A stretch of 30,646 nt of DNA from Byssochlamys sp. IMV 00236 (lineage: Eukaryota > Ascomycota > Eurotiomycetes > Eurotiales > Thermoascaceae), in NCBI GenBank assembly GCA_001931875.2, contig MSJH02000385.1, forward strand, positions 1 through 30,646, read 5' to 3'. The notes under the pieces are model-generated. The model did no database searches and was not told where the DNA came from. It was given only the letters and a program-made list of their open reading frames with translations. The position numbers were made by a program, and so were the translations under genes. This document shows positions 8,314 through 18,391 of this stretch, piece by piece. How positions within the stretch are numbered: position 1 is the stretch's first letter; every line of letters begins with the position of its first letter.

Positions 8314-9983
8314 TTACAACATTCCTACTCTCTTTCCAAATAGAATACAACCAGCACAGTAAAGAGCCATTCCACCCAAGATCCAAAAGAAGTATATGAG
8401 ATCGTGATAGTCTTTACCAGGCACCTTTACATTCATTCCCCATAAACCACTTATGAGGGATAAAGGGACAAAGACGGTAGTCAGGAACGTCAATCTGTTC
8501 ATTACGTTATTGGTCAAATTATACGTTTGAGTCAATTCCAAGTTTACTTGAGCCAAATAGTTTGTATGAGCTCTATGAAGAATGCGATCATAATGGGTGA
8601 TATTTTGAAGCATTGTGACAATGTGATCTATAATAATATAAGTCATGTCTTCTTTCTCTTTTAAAGCTATTTACCTTGAATATCTCCCAAGTATAGCAAT
8701 ACGTCATTAAAAGCCTTCTTTTCTTCGACTAGATTATTGATTGTACCCGGTAATGGTATAACTATAGCTGGTGGATTCACAGAATCATCTGTTGCTTGCT
8801 TCTGTTGCGGTATATACTTTGTAGCATGTTGTTGTTCAAGTAATAAAAACTCTCGAGATTTATCTTCGTATCTTTTCATTAAGCTTTTGATAAAATCAAG
8901 CTTGGAAGTAAGCAATCTAGACAGCTGCGTTGATCGTTTTCTACATCGACTAATACGTCTCAACATATCTGCTTGTTCTGATTTCTTTAGCATTAAGGAT
9001 AGTTCATCAATTGATACTGCTTCCATCTCTACTTGAAGGATAATCGGAGCAAAACTGTCAGTGACTGCGTCAACAAGTGCATAGTTTAGCCAATCTGGTG
9101 TGATCGACATGTATTCTTTCAGTTGTTCTGATCTTTTTATCACTGTGTCATAATGGTCACTTTCTCTATAATGAAACTAATTGAATAGTGTTATCAGTTT
9201 AAATATCATATCAGAGAATCAAATCCTTACAGTAAGCAAGCCCTCTTTAAATATAAGAGAATAAAAGTTGTAAGGTATGATCTTTTCTGTTTCTGCATCT
9301 ATATCAAACGCTCTAAAGCAAACTAGTGTGTAGTTTGGAAACAATTCAACCTTTTCACGAGGTTCTTGTGCTTGAATATCTTCGGTTGTTAAAGGGTGAA
9401 TATGAAATGTCTATAATTAAATATAAATTAATATACGCCCATATACATATCTTCTGCACATACACACCTTGCTAATAATAGTCATTTCTTCTGTCGTCGG
9501 ACATAAAACATCCAGCCACCAGCCTTTGGTGTTTACAACTGATCGTAAGGCATTTTGACCTTCTTCCGATAATAATTGATCTAAATTTGTCGATATATGA
9601 GTATCCTTCTTGGAAGAATATATCCTAAATCTTGTTCCTGAGGGTAGAATATGAATGTCTGTATATCTTGATGGTCCATAGAGCTGATTCTGTTTACTAA
9701 GAGTCCTTGATAGCTGTAAAGTTCCACTGGATAGTTTTCTATTATGTTGTTGAACCATGCGATTGAATGCTTCTATATCAACATGATCATCTTTACTTGC
9801 TCTGTATCGAGGATATAAGACGTCTGATTCCACGTTTTCTTCTTCTTCCTCATTAACAAGAGATGATGCTTTACTCAAGAAGCTTGGACAAGTGCTTTGT
9901 CTACGAGCATCTATATGACTCGATAGGTAATGTGGATGTTCTTTCTTTGATGATCCTGTGGTTCTTCTTCTTAGACTCGACAT
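8314..9983 (-). CDS. CorA-family Mg2+ transporter (Alr1/Mnr2 type)
   Basis: Four exons (9468-9983, 9231-9410, 8675-9176, 8314-8627) join in frame to 503 residues. ATG 9983 is the first true ATG; the frame extends upstream only through a GTG. The N-terminal 90 residues are serine-rich and acidic. The cytosolic CorA funnel follows, with FHIHPLTTEDIQAQEPREKV (the conserved HPLTxEDI...REK segment), YTLVCFRAF and a long helical stalk. Two membrane helices lie at about 446-465 and 476-496. The selectivity motif G463-M464-N465 ends the first helix. Fungal relatives move Mg2+ at the plasma membrane (Alr1/2) or vacuole (Mnr2). Yeast members are longer (over 850 residues), so this is a short form and its membrane is not decidable from sequence. 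It is divergently transcribed from MAD1, with start codons 130 bases apart. Confidence 0.92.
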
Positions 9984-10113
9984 TGCACACACAGATTACA
10001 TTGAAAAACAAAAAGAAATAAAAAAAAAAGAGATCAAAAAATTGGTGTCACTGTGACTTTTATTAAGGGCAAAACGGGAAGAGTAAGCATATTGTTTTTT
10101 TTGTACATTCATT
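9984..10113. promoter_or_regulatory. Divergent promoter between the CorA gene and MAD1
   Basis: Only 130 bases separate the two start codons. The stretch contains A-rich and T-rich tracts (10018-10031 and 10095-10102) and a GTGTCACTGTGAC near-palindrome at about 10046-10058. Both genes must draw their core promoters from it, so linked expression is plausible but not shown. Confidence 0.5.
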
Positions 10114-12699
10114 ATGCTTGATGAAGTAAAGAAATGACATGTATAAAAATGGAGCATACAATAACCATATCTTATAGACACCAGCAAAGAGGAAAAGAGT
10201 TACAGCAGATATATTAGAGTATTCTACTTCTTTGAATTCATCATCAACTTCGGATCTTGCAAATGGTTGGTTACAACAAATATTGACATTGGACATATTA
10301 TTAATTATATACGTATAGGCAAGCTCATAAGCCAAGATGTTGAAAAGTTAAAGCACGAAAATTTCACACTTCGCACCAAGTTGGAAAACTTGAAAAGTGT
10401 ACATGAACTGGACATTCAAAATAAGGGAGCCTTGATTAAGCAATTGACAGAAAAGAAAGCAGTATGTTGAAAAAGAAAAAGAAAACAGTTTATAATCTTT
10501 TGAGTTTAGGATGCAGAAGCAAGGGCTATGTATCATTTAAAGAAGAGTCAAGAAGCTAATGAACTGTTATTTACAGCCACAAAAGATCATGAAGAAGAGA
10601 AAGTAAATAGATAAACAAAGAGAATGACCTCAGCTAATCATTTAATAGAACAAATTAAAAGATGAAATTGATCTACTGAAAGCAAAACTATCAGAACTAA
10701 CGGCATCGAAGCGAGCAATAGAACGTGAAAATGAACGACTTGTGGCAGAAAAAGAAATTGACAAAAGCCAGAGTGATAATACGATCAATAGTCTCACGTC
10801 AAGTGTCAATTCATTAAAGAATATGGTATTTATGTATAAACCTATCGGTTTTTGCTTACTAACTTGTATATAGCTTAAAGAAAGATCAGATACAATACAA
10901 CAAATGTCTGAAAAGATGACGACACTCACATGTACTATCAGTGAACTAAATCAAAAGGTAGAAGACGCGTCTAAATATCCTGGCGATCCTAAAGAGTATA
11001 AAAAGTTGGAAGAACAGTATTTACGTAAGCCATTTGCCTCCCTTTTTTTTTTTTTTGTCAACATCCAACTAATAACCTGACGAACAGGTGTTTGTGAGCA
11101 AAATCAAGAACTTGTATCTGAAAGCAAAAAGATGACAAACAAATTGTCATATTATGAAGACATTGTGAACGAACTGGCCAAATTCAAAGACGATAACATG
11201 ACAATAAAGGAAAGCCTTGAAGAAATAAGCAAGATTCGCAAAGAAAATGCGCACTTGACTCTTGAAGTAGCCAAGTACAAAGCAGAGAGAGAAGAGTGGA
11301 CTTGTTACTTGGATACTCATCCTGAATTGGGAAAACGACCACCACAGAGTGTTATTAGAGAGCTAATGCAAAAAGTTTTAGAAGATAAATACTTGCGAAA
11401 AGAAAACGAAGCACTTCAGCAAAGGATTAGTGATGCATTCAAAATCACTTTTGAACTGGAAAATCATGTATGATATTCAAACAAAAGGGAAAGGATAATA
11501 TCTAATGATGCTTGTATTAGATTGATGAATTAAAAAAGAAAGTATTAGAGTACAAAACACAATATCAGCTCGTGCTCGTCGCAAAGGACACTATAGCCAG
11601 AGATAAAGAAACCCTTCATCTACATATCAAGTTATTACAAGATCAATTGAAGATGTATGATCAAGAAGAAAAGACATACATGACCACCACCTATGATGAA
11701 AAGAAATCTGCAAGAATTGAAGAATTAGAAGCGTTATTAAAACAGATGCAGGAAAGAATTGAAGAACAGAGCTTGGAACTTGCCAATATAAAGTTAAATA
11801 CATCTCCAAGCACCAAAGTCCCAAAGGGTCCTTCAGATGAAGTAAGCTCTGGCGCGTCCATTAAAGAGATGTTGGCCAATATAGTGGAAAATAGTAAAAC
11901 TCACTTTGAAAGTAAGATTCCTCTCTTGCTATAAATAGACAATACTCACCATAAAATAGGTATTTCGAAACTTATTGTTGAAAATGATATACTCATAAAG
12001 AAAATACAAGGCGCAGATAAAAGATGTGAAATATTAAGTGAAGCCATGAGTCAACAGCAAAATATAGGAGCGAAAGACAAGCCAGATACCCCTTCGGGCC
12101 AGCGTATTCTCCAATTCACCGATAATCCAGATAATATAATCCGAGCTGTTCGAAGTGATACCTTGAAGCGATTACAGGAAGAAAATCGTTTGTTCATGGA
12201 AGAAAAGTTAAATGCTGCTACAGACAGCAATGATTATATTCCTGTGCCCAAAACTAGCATTCTTAACTTTCGAAAAGAGATCGAGAGCAAGGATAAGCGC
12301 ATAAGTAGACTGTTGACTGTCTGGGAGAATAAATTGCGCTCATTACACGAGACAATACAGGGTTTATTGGGTTATAAAGTCACACTTCGAAACGATGGCA
12401 TAGCAAGTCTAGAAAGCAGTTTTGTGGATAAAGAGCATCTCATGTTCCTTGTGAATATCAATCCTGATACGGATGAAGCAAGGATAAGGATCACTGGCTC
12501 TGATAAGGACTATTATATGGATACGCTGCTTCAAGATGCGTATCATACATATATTGAACAAGGCAAGAGCATACCAGCATTTTTAAATGCTGCTAATCAA
12601 GAGCTGTACGTTCAATATAAGCAAAAACAAGAAGAAAACGATTCAGATCAGCGAACCGTAATGGAAGATGACGAAATGTATTATGAGGATATGGAATAA
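10114..12699 (+). CDS. MAD1: Spindle assembly checkpoint protein Mad1
   Basis: Nine exons: 10114-10125, 10178-10265, 10319-10461, 10510-10602, 10649-10825, 10874-11024, 11088-11467, 11521-11911, 11960-12699. They join in frame to 724 residues. Nearly all of residues 34-505 is heptad-rich coiled coil. The Mad2-interaction motif is RILQFTDNP at 527-535, followed by the conserved SDTLKRLQEENRLFMEEK helix. The C-terminal RWD-like kinetochore domain (about 588-705) includes LLGYKV and a SIPAFLNAANQELY stretch. Mad1 binds Mad2 and holds it at unattached kinetochores to block anaphase. The position of the RLK motif used by animals and yeast reads R595-L596-L597. The first two exons are less certain: they rest on splice signals and frame, and give an N-terminus MLDETPAKRKRVTAD with a basic patch. 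Its 3' end converges with the next gene, stops 21 bases apart. Confidence 0.9.
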
Positions 12700-12720
12700 A
12701 TAAAAGATCTATTTATTATT

Positions 12721-14826
12721 TTACCAACCACCTGGAGCTGAGGAGTTATGAAAGACATATCTGTTTCCTTCTCCATTTCCATTAAATTGTTCTCTTTTCA
12801 GCTCTAGTTGTAAGAAATGTCCATCCTTTATCATACAACATCCACGGCACTGGTTCACGTCGATCATGATGACACCAGGTAACTTTTTTTCTCGTCCTAA
12901 AAAGATGGTACTAGTCTGCCCTTTTGAAATTTTTCGATTGATGAGTTTCTGATTTGCGATGCTAAAGGATTCAAAGTGAAACTGTGCTGGCATCTGTGCG
13001 GTTCCTTCCTGACTTTGTGGCGGTAAGATCCTCCAGCACCAAAAGGTACCTAGCTTTTCATACTCTTGAGCCTTTTTGAGTTCTTTCTTGCTATTGGATC
13101 TCGTAAGAGCCTGTGCTGGAGCTGTAAATCCTCCTGGATGAGTAAAAGGCATGGGATCATCTCCTGAAAATGGTCTAAAGGACGGCTCCTTACGTCCTGC
13201 GCCATTGCCAAAGAGACCACTAATGAACGACAAGCCTCTCCGAAGCATGGGTTCGGGTACAACAGGAGGCTGCATACTTCTTGGTTCTGGTGCAGGTGGT
13301 AGGATGGCAGATTCAGGTTTGGCTTGAAGGGCCTCTTCTTCGTTCTTTACTTCCTGGTTTGGTTGACTTGACGGCGGTGACGGACCTTGACCTAAACCAG
13401 GATCGCCCGCGACCGGAAACGGAAACTCTGCAGCACCGGGCCAGGCATCATGTCCTGGTGATATAAAGTTCCATAATGGAGGAGGAGGGCCTTGCATGAC
13501 AGGATTAAACATCGGTAAGCCCATCATGGGCATGGGAGGGTGATGCGCAAAGTTACCGTTCGAAGGAGAGCCTGGAAAGTTTGAGCCCAAAGGTGGCCAA
13601 GGCATTGGGTGTGGCATCCTATTGTGTTGGTCACCGGGGGTCATCGGACTAGGGTTTCTTTCTTGTGGAGGCGGATGTGTATCGTAAAAGTCTCCAGGTT
13701 TGGGTGCCATGGCAGCAGCAGCGGCGGCGGCAGCGGCGGCAGCTGCTGCGCTATACATTGGATTGTTTCGATCCATTGCCGGATGCGGCATAGGTTGAGG
13801 AAAGATCATGGAAGGATGAGGTGGTAATGGTGGAGGTGGTGGTGGTGGCATGTTTTGACTATTTGAAGGAAATCCTTGAAATGACAGGCTTCTACCCATC
13901 TTTGGCCTTGGCGGTAGTGCCATGGTATCGCTCCCGCGACGTGAAAGACTGGGTCGTCTTCTGCTGGAAACATTTGGGATATCATCCTCTTCTTCATCAG
14001 ATGACTCTAGAGGGCTAGTTGGAACACTGTGAACATGCTGATGCAAATACCCAGGCGAATTATATGGACGTAGTCCAGGAGAGTGTACGAACCGATTCGG
14101 AGGGGGAAGAGGTGGCATTGATGATACAGAATTTGCTCTTCTGCGTCCGTAAGCACCCCTTGATGATGCGCTTGCAGTGCTGTTTTGCCTTGATAGACTA
14201 GGTCGTCTTTGTTGTTGTTGTTGCTGTTGTTCGTCTTCATCCGAGCTATCCTCGTCATGAGGTAAAAACAGTTCTTGTTGCAATCGAACGGGTCTCTGTT
14301 GATTGGGCCAATTCCGACTGCGTAACCTTGTTGATGCTGACCTATGCAGAAAGGGTAAATCCAGATACCGCAAGTGTTGTGATCTTCTACTGCGTGGGAT
14401 ATCATCCATCATGGGATACCATAAATGAGGGTGTCTTTCTCTGCTTGGTGGAGGAGGGGGTGGTGGTACAAGATGATGGGGATATGGATAATCTTCGTCG
14501 GCTATGAATCGAGATGATCGATGAGGTATAAAGTATTCAGGGCCATGTGGTCCATTGTGAGGATCAAAGTCTTCCAGGTGAATATCGCGCATGGTTCTTT
14601 GTAGCTCATCATCATCTTCATCGCCGTCATCGTCTTCACCTGAAGAATACTGTTCATAAATAGGATGTTGTCTTATCGGTCGAAATGGTTTATTTACAGG
14701 ACGATTTTTCGCAAAAGTCGCTCTTTTTTGTTGAGCAGGAGAAGGACTTTGATGATATGGTTCATCATCAGAGTAGTAATCCTCTACTCTCGTTCTTCTA
14801 GTGAATCTGCTGTTTTGGGCAGACAT
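12721..14826 (-). CDS. Low-complexity protein with uncharacterised C-terminal domain
   Basis: Intronless, 701 residues, not recognised as a named gene. Residues 1-580 are disordered: acidic and Ser/Arg stretches (several RRPSLSR-type repeats that look like basophilic-kinase sites), a glutamine run near 205, proline runs (PPPPPPP near 125 and 330), a 14-residue alanine run near 365, then Pro/Met/Gly-rich sequence. A folded domain of about 110 residues ends the protein. It starts KLGTFWCWRILPP and continues with FHFESFSIANQKLINRK, LPGVIMIDVNQCRG and HFLQLELKREQF. The spacing of aromatic residues, the NQ..I helix and the closing strand resemble a WWE-like domain, which in other proteins binds ADP-ribose or similar ligands; this is a guess from pattern only. 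The start is the first ATG after an A/T-rich leader. The 3' end overlaps the likely MAD1 3' untranslated region. Confidence 0.8.
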   Translation of the reverse strand: MSAQNSRFTRRTRVEDYYSDDEPYHQSPSPAQQKRATFAKNRPVNKPFRPIRQHPIYEQYSSGEDDDGDEDDDELQRTMRDIHLEDFDPHNGPHGPEYFIPHRSSRFIADEDYPYPHHLVPPPPPPPSRERHPHLWYPMMDDIPRSRRSQHLRYLDLPFLHRSASTRLRSRNWPNQQRPVRLQQELFLPHDEDSSDEDEQQQQQQQRRPSLSRQNSTASASSRGAYGRRRANSVSSMPPLPPPNRFVHSPGLRPYNSPGYLHQHVHSVPTSPLESSDEEEDDIPNVSSRRRPSLSRRGSDTMALPPRPKMGRSLSFQGFPSNSQNMPPPPPPPLPPHPSMIFPQPMPHPAMDRNNPMYSAAAAAAAAAAAAAMAPKPGDFYDTHPPPQERNPSPMTPGDQHNRMPHPMPWPPLGSNFPGSPSNGNFAHHPPMPMMGLPMFNPVMQGPPPPLWNFISPGHDAWPGAAEFPFPVAGDPGLGQGPSPPSSQPNQEVKNEEEALQAKPESAILPPAPEPRSMQPPVVPEPMLRRGLSFISGLFGNGAGRKEPSFRPFSGDDPMPFTHPGGFTAPAQALTRSNSKKELKKAQEYEKLGTFWCWRILPPQSQEGTAQMPAQFHFESFSIANQKLINRKISKGQTSTIFLGREKKLPGVIMIDVNQCRGCCMIKDGHFLQLELKREQFNGNGEGNRYVFHNSSAPGGW
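13706..13752 (-). repeat. GCN repeat coding polyalanine
   Basis: A run of GCN codons (plus strand GGCAGCAGCAGCGGCGGCGG and onward) encodes 14 alanines inside the 701-residue protein. It is strikingly GC-rich within an AT-rich region. Mixed GCA/GCC/GCT codon use argues against recent single-unit slippage. Confidence 0.85.
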
Positions 14827-15377
14827 TTAGAAAAGAATAAAAGAATAAAAAGAATAAATAAAAAAGTAGATTGTTATTGTTTTTACACAAGTTTCGTTTG
14901 CATAAGCGGTAGTAATTACCATAATTAGATAAGCCATTCAAAAAGATAGTGCGTTCTGTGTATTACTTAATCGTTATTCTATTTTTTGTTTTCACAATGA
15001 AGTTAGGATGAAGTAAGCCCCTCTCTTTTGCTTATAATTGTGTATATGAGTTCACTGGTAGAATGTTGTCATGTCTCTTTTGTAAGGCATATCAAACATG
15101 GAACTACTTTATCAGAGCATAGTGAAGAGTTATTCTTAATATGTACATTAATCTAAACATACATACACATATACCCAAAGAAAGAAAGGAAATATGAAAA
15201 GGGTATGTTTTGGTATAGAGAGTAGTTCATCTGTTAGAGCTGATCAGGTCTAAAGGCTTGAGCCATTCAAATAGAAACACCGACAAAAAGCGCCCATAAG
15301 CCACCTTTTGCCAGGTTTTTTTTTTCCTCTTCGCCGCTATCAGCTCTGTCTCTTTTTTTGTTATAGAATAAGACACC
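14827..15377. promoter_or_regulatory. Divergent upstream region of the 701-residue protein gene and eIF3m
   Basis: About 550 bases with no supported gene. It holds the promoters of both flanking genes. A pyrimidine-rich tract (15317-15360) lies just before the eIF3m start, as is common for fungal translation genes. No other motif is claimed. Confidence 0.4.
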
Positions 15378-16972
15378 ATGTCTACTGCTAGTAATATCTT
15401 TGTACAGGGCAGTGTTGAAGCACAGGTATATAATTTGAAGACATGCTTCCTCCTCTACTTGAGACCTTTTTTATTTCCAATATATAGCATTCAACCATGT
15501 GTGTGTGCACTCTAGTTCAACAACATCAGCATTAAATAGAAAGCTTAAAGAGAATGGACACACATGCGAAAAAAAAAGAGTGAAAGAGAGAGAGGAAGCA
15601 ATTCAATGTGTTTGACATTTGGATTACTAATTATTTTGTCTTTTAGATTACCGATTTAGCTCTTTATATTTCCAAATTAAAGGGTGAAGAAGGGGAGAAT
15701 GAAGCACCTTATGTTCAACATATTAAGGCTATTTTAGCCTCTGACAAAAAGGATACTGTATTCACCGAGATTGCTAAAGATGCTTCTATATTTTTAACTG
15801 AAAACGATAGAGGTGAGATATTTGATATTTATCAAACAAGTACTCATTACTGTGATAGATGTCGAAGGTGCCTTCAACTTACTCTTAGTCATCATCTTGG
15901 GTTCAGCTCAAGGACAATTGTCTACAGCAGTTCAAGCATTAGTTGATACTTTAACACAAACAGAGAGCAATAAGACTGGCTTAAAGCAAAAGATGTAAGA
16001 AAGACAACACAGTGGAATATAGAGAATGCTTATCGTTATTAGCTTACTCAACTTATACAATGCTCTTCCTGGCAACTCACCTCTTCGTTACCATGCCTTT
16101 GTTGGCCTTGTTGAAGTAACTGCCCAGGCTGACGAATTAGACTCACTCTACGATCAATTAGAACACATTGATGCTTGGTCTACCAAGTGGGGCCTTGATC
16201 AATCCACTCAACGTGAATTGTATAGTTATCTTTTTGAAGTCTTGACAAAAGCTGGTGAAGAGTAAATACATAATACATTTAGAAAAAAAGAAAAGAGAAT
16301 GTCTAATACACTATTTATAGCAAATTAGCCTTCAACTTTTTGCTAAAGAAACTCACAACCTTTGCCGAAAACGACAAGGAATCTACCGTTTTAGCCAAAG
16401 ACATTGTTTTGCGTGCTGTTTCCATGGAAAACTACTATGCCTTTGAAGATCTTCTTCAGTACAAAGCTATCCAGAATTTGAAGGGCACAGAAGAATATGA
16501 ACTTCTTGATGTCTTCTTAAACGGCACACTTGCTTCTTATCAAAGCTTTGCATCCAGCCACAGCAATTTGATTCAACACTCTGAAAACAACATTCACAAG
16601 ATGCGTTTACTATCTCTTGCCTCTCTTGGATCAGAAAACCTTTCACGCGAATTGAAATACGCTGATATTGCCAATAGCCTTCAAATCCCTGAAGAAGAAG
16701 TCGAAATGTGGGTGATTGATGTTATTCGAGCAGGATTAGTCGAAGCCAAGCTGGATCAATTGAACAAGACAGTGATTGTTCACAGAAGTATCTATCGAGT
16801 CTTTGGACCAGAGCAATGGAAGAAATTGAGCACAACTTTAAGTACTTGGAAAGAAAACTTGAATGAAATCTTGACTGTCGTCGGTAATGCTAAGTTGATT
16901 GCTGGTGGAGCGTTACAAGGAGGAGCAGCCTCTGCTATCATTGTAGAAGGTGATGCCAAGGTTACCAATTAA
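15378..16972 (+). CDS. Translation initiation factor eIF3 subunit M (PCI domain)
   Basis: Five exons (15378-15425, 15647-15812, 15859-15994, 16043-16261, 16321-16972) join in frame to 406 residues, typical for eIF3m. The N-terminal half is helical repeat. From about residue 200 the PCI domain is clear: YYAFEDLLQYKAIQNLKGTE, LASYQSF, NIHKMRLLSLASLG, then the winged helix with ADIANSLQIPEEEVEMWVID and AKLDQLNKTVIVHRS, ending RVFGPEQWKKLSTTLSTWKE. eIF3m is a core octamer subunit that helps load the 43S ribosomal complex onto mRNA; the COP9 subunit CSN7 is related, but the ending fits eIF3m. Intron 1 is 221 nt, four times the length of the others. The gene converges with the ING gene, 81 bases apart. 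Confidence 0.93.
15426..15646 (+). other. Long first intron of the eIF3m gene
   Basis: A 221-nt intron, against 46-59 nt for the gene's other three introns. It contains a 9-bp inverted repeat (15496-15504 with 15558-15566, arms CATGTGTGT and ACACACATG) and a purine-rich tract. Such introns can host small RNAs or enhancer elements, but I saw no convincing C/D or H/ACA boxes. Confidence 0.5.
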
Positions 16973-17053
16973 ACAAACAGTTTATTAATTAAAAAAGGAA
17001 AAGAAGCGTCTTGATGTGTGTATGTTTGTATTTACAAAAAAGAAAGAATTGTT

Positions 17054-18151
17054 TTATACATGGGAATCCTTCCTTTTCTTCATTTTCTTTGTCAGTGGTT
17101 GAGTCAATTGACTTTGTTTACGTCTTTGTCTCATTAATCTTGCAGAACAGTCTGGACAGTACCATGCTCCCTTGGGTGGTTCCTCTAGACCAACACATTC
17201 CATATGGAACCATTCATAAGGACAATTCTAGATACATGTTAAAACATATACATTTATATATATGTATATAACAATAACTTACTGCTCCATCGCAGGCTAC
17301 CATATCACCATAAGACACTTGTTGACAAAAGCAATAGGGCCTGTCATCATTATCTGCATCATTATCTCTTCTCATTCTCTTTTGATTTATTGGTAATCTA
17401 TATTCTGTCTCTTCCTCTGACTCATTCTCCTCATCGACGTCATCCTCTAGTTGATTATCTGAATCCATATCTAAATCCATTACCATGGAATCTATAAATA
17501 ATATGTATAAAGATATAGCCTATATATGTATAATCACAACAGTACCTTGTCTTCCGTGTGGTATTGTGTAACTGTGTAAGGGTTGAGACAGTGGCATTGC
17601 ATCTGGATGATCACGATCATGTTTTTCAAGATCTTGTTTTAATTTATTTAAATGGCGATCTACCTGTTTGTGGATGAGTTGATGGATATACAAGAAGTGT
17701 AAATAAGATAATTACAAGTTTAAGGGCTTCCTCAGCCAAAGAGACTCTTTCATTTGCTAAATCTTCAAGTTTATTGTAATCATTTCTTACACGTTGAATC
17801 AGCTCAGGTTGTTCTTTTAGTATTTTCTCTCTCTTTTCAATCTCTTGAGTGAACCATTGTTTATGGATCTTGGCTAAATCATGTTGAGCACTCTTTATCC
17901 GCTTCTCAGGTGCTTCAATAAGAGGGATTATTAGTTATTTTGTTAGTCAAATCAATTTGATAAAACCTCTTGCTTGATCATATCTGTTTCTTATTTCTGC
18001 CCAGTGATATTGTATTTCACTCGGAAGGTTTTCCATACCTAACATAAAGTTGTTATTAGTCATTCTTTCAGTGCTTGTGTACTATTTTACTTGAAATAAA
18101 CTCTTGCAAGTATCGACCAGAGTCTTCATGAATGTCAATTGGTTCGTCCAT
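17054..18151 (-). CDS. ING-family chromatin protein with C-terminal PHD finger
   Basis: Six exons (18091-18151, 17967-18038, 17716-17912, 17546-17663, 17283-17491, 17054-17227) join in frame to 276 residues. The N-terminal ING helices begin with [20 protein letters not shown] coiled region and an acidic linker follow. The C4HC3 PHD finger has ligands C203, C205, C216, C221, H227, C230, C243 and C246. Y202, the SYGDMVACD loop and W225 form the aromatic cage that in ING proteins reads histone H3 trimethylated on Lys4. A basic tail (MRQRRK...KKMKKRK) follows. Yeast members (Yng1, Yng2, Pho23) sit in histone acetylase or deacetylase complexes; which one this matches cannot be decided here. The linker and PHD exons are in order and intact. 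Confidence 0.93.
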
Positions 18152-18391
18152 AAAATATATTTTTATTTATTAAAGTGCGTTAAAGTGAACTTGGGTCTTA
18201 CAAACACTATTAAAGATAGTCACTGTCGACTTTTTTTAATTAAAAAAGAGCAACCATAGGCCAGATAGACAAAGTATGCCATTGATTGAGTGTCGCAGCA
18301 GACGATTTTTATAGTATGTATGTTCATGTCTCTCTTTAAATGAATACATCCACAAGCAAAAAAAAAGTTATGATGTACATTCATCAACTAG

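Noticed and set aside
13706..13752. Polyalanine-coding GC-rich run as a CpG island or transferred DNA
   Set aside because: It is fully explained as GCN codons inside the 701-residue protein.
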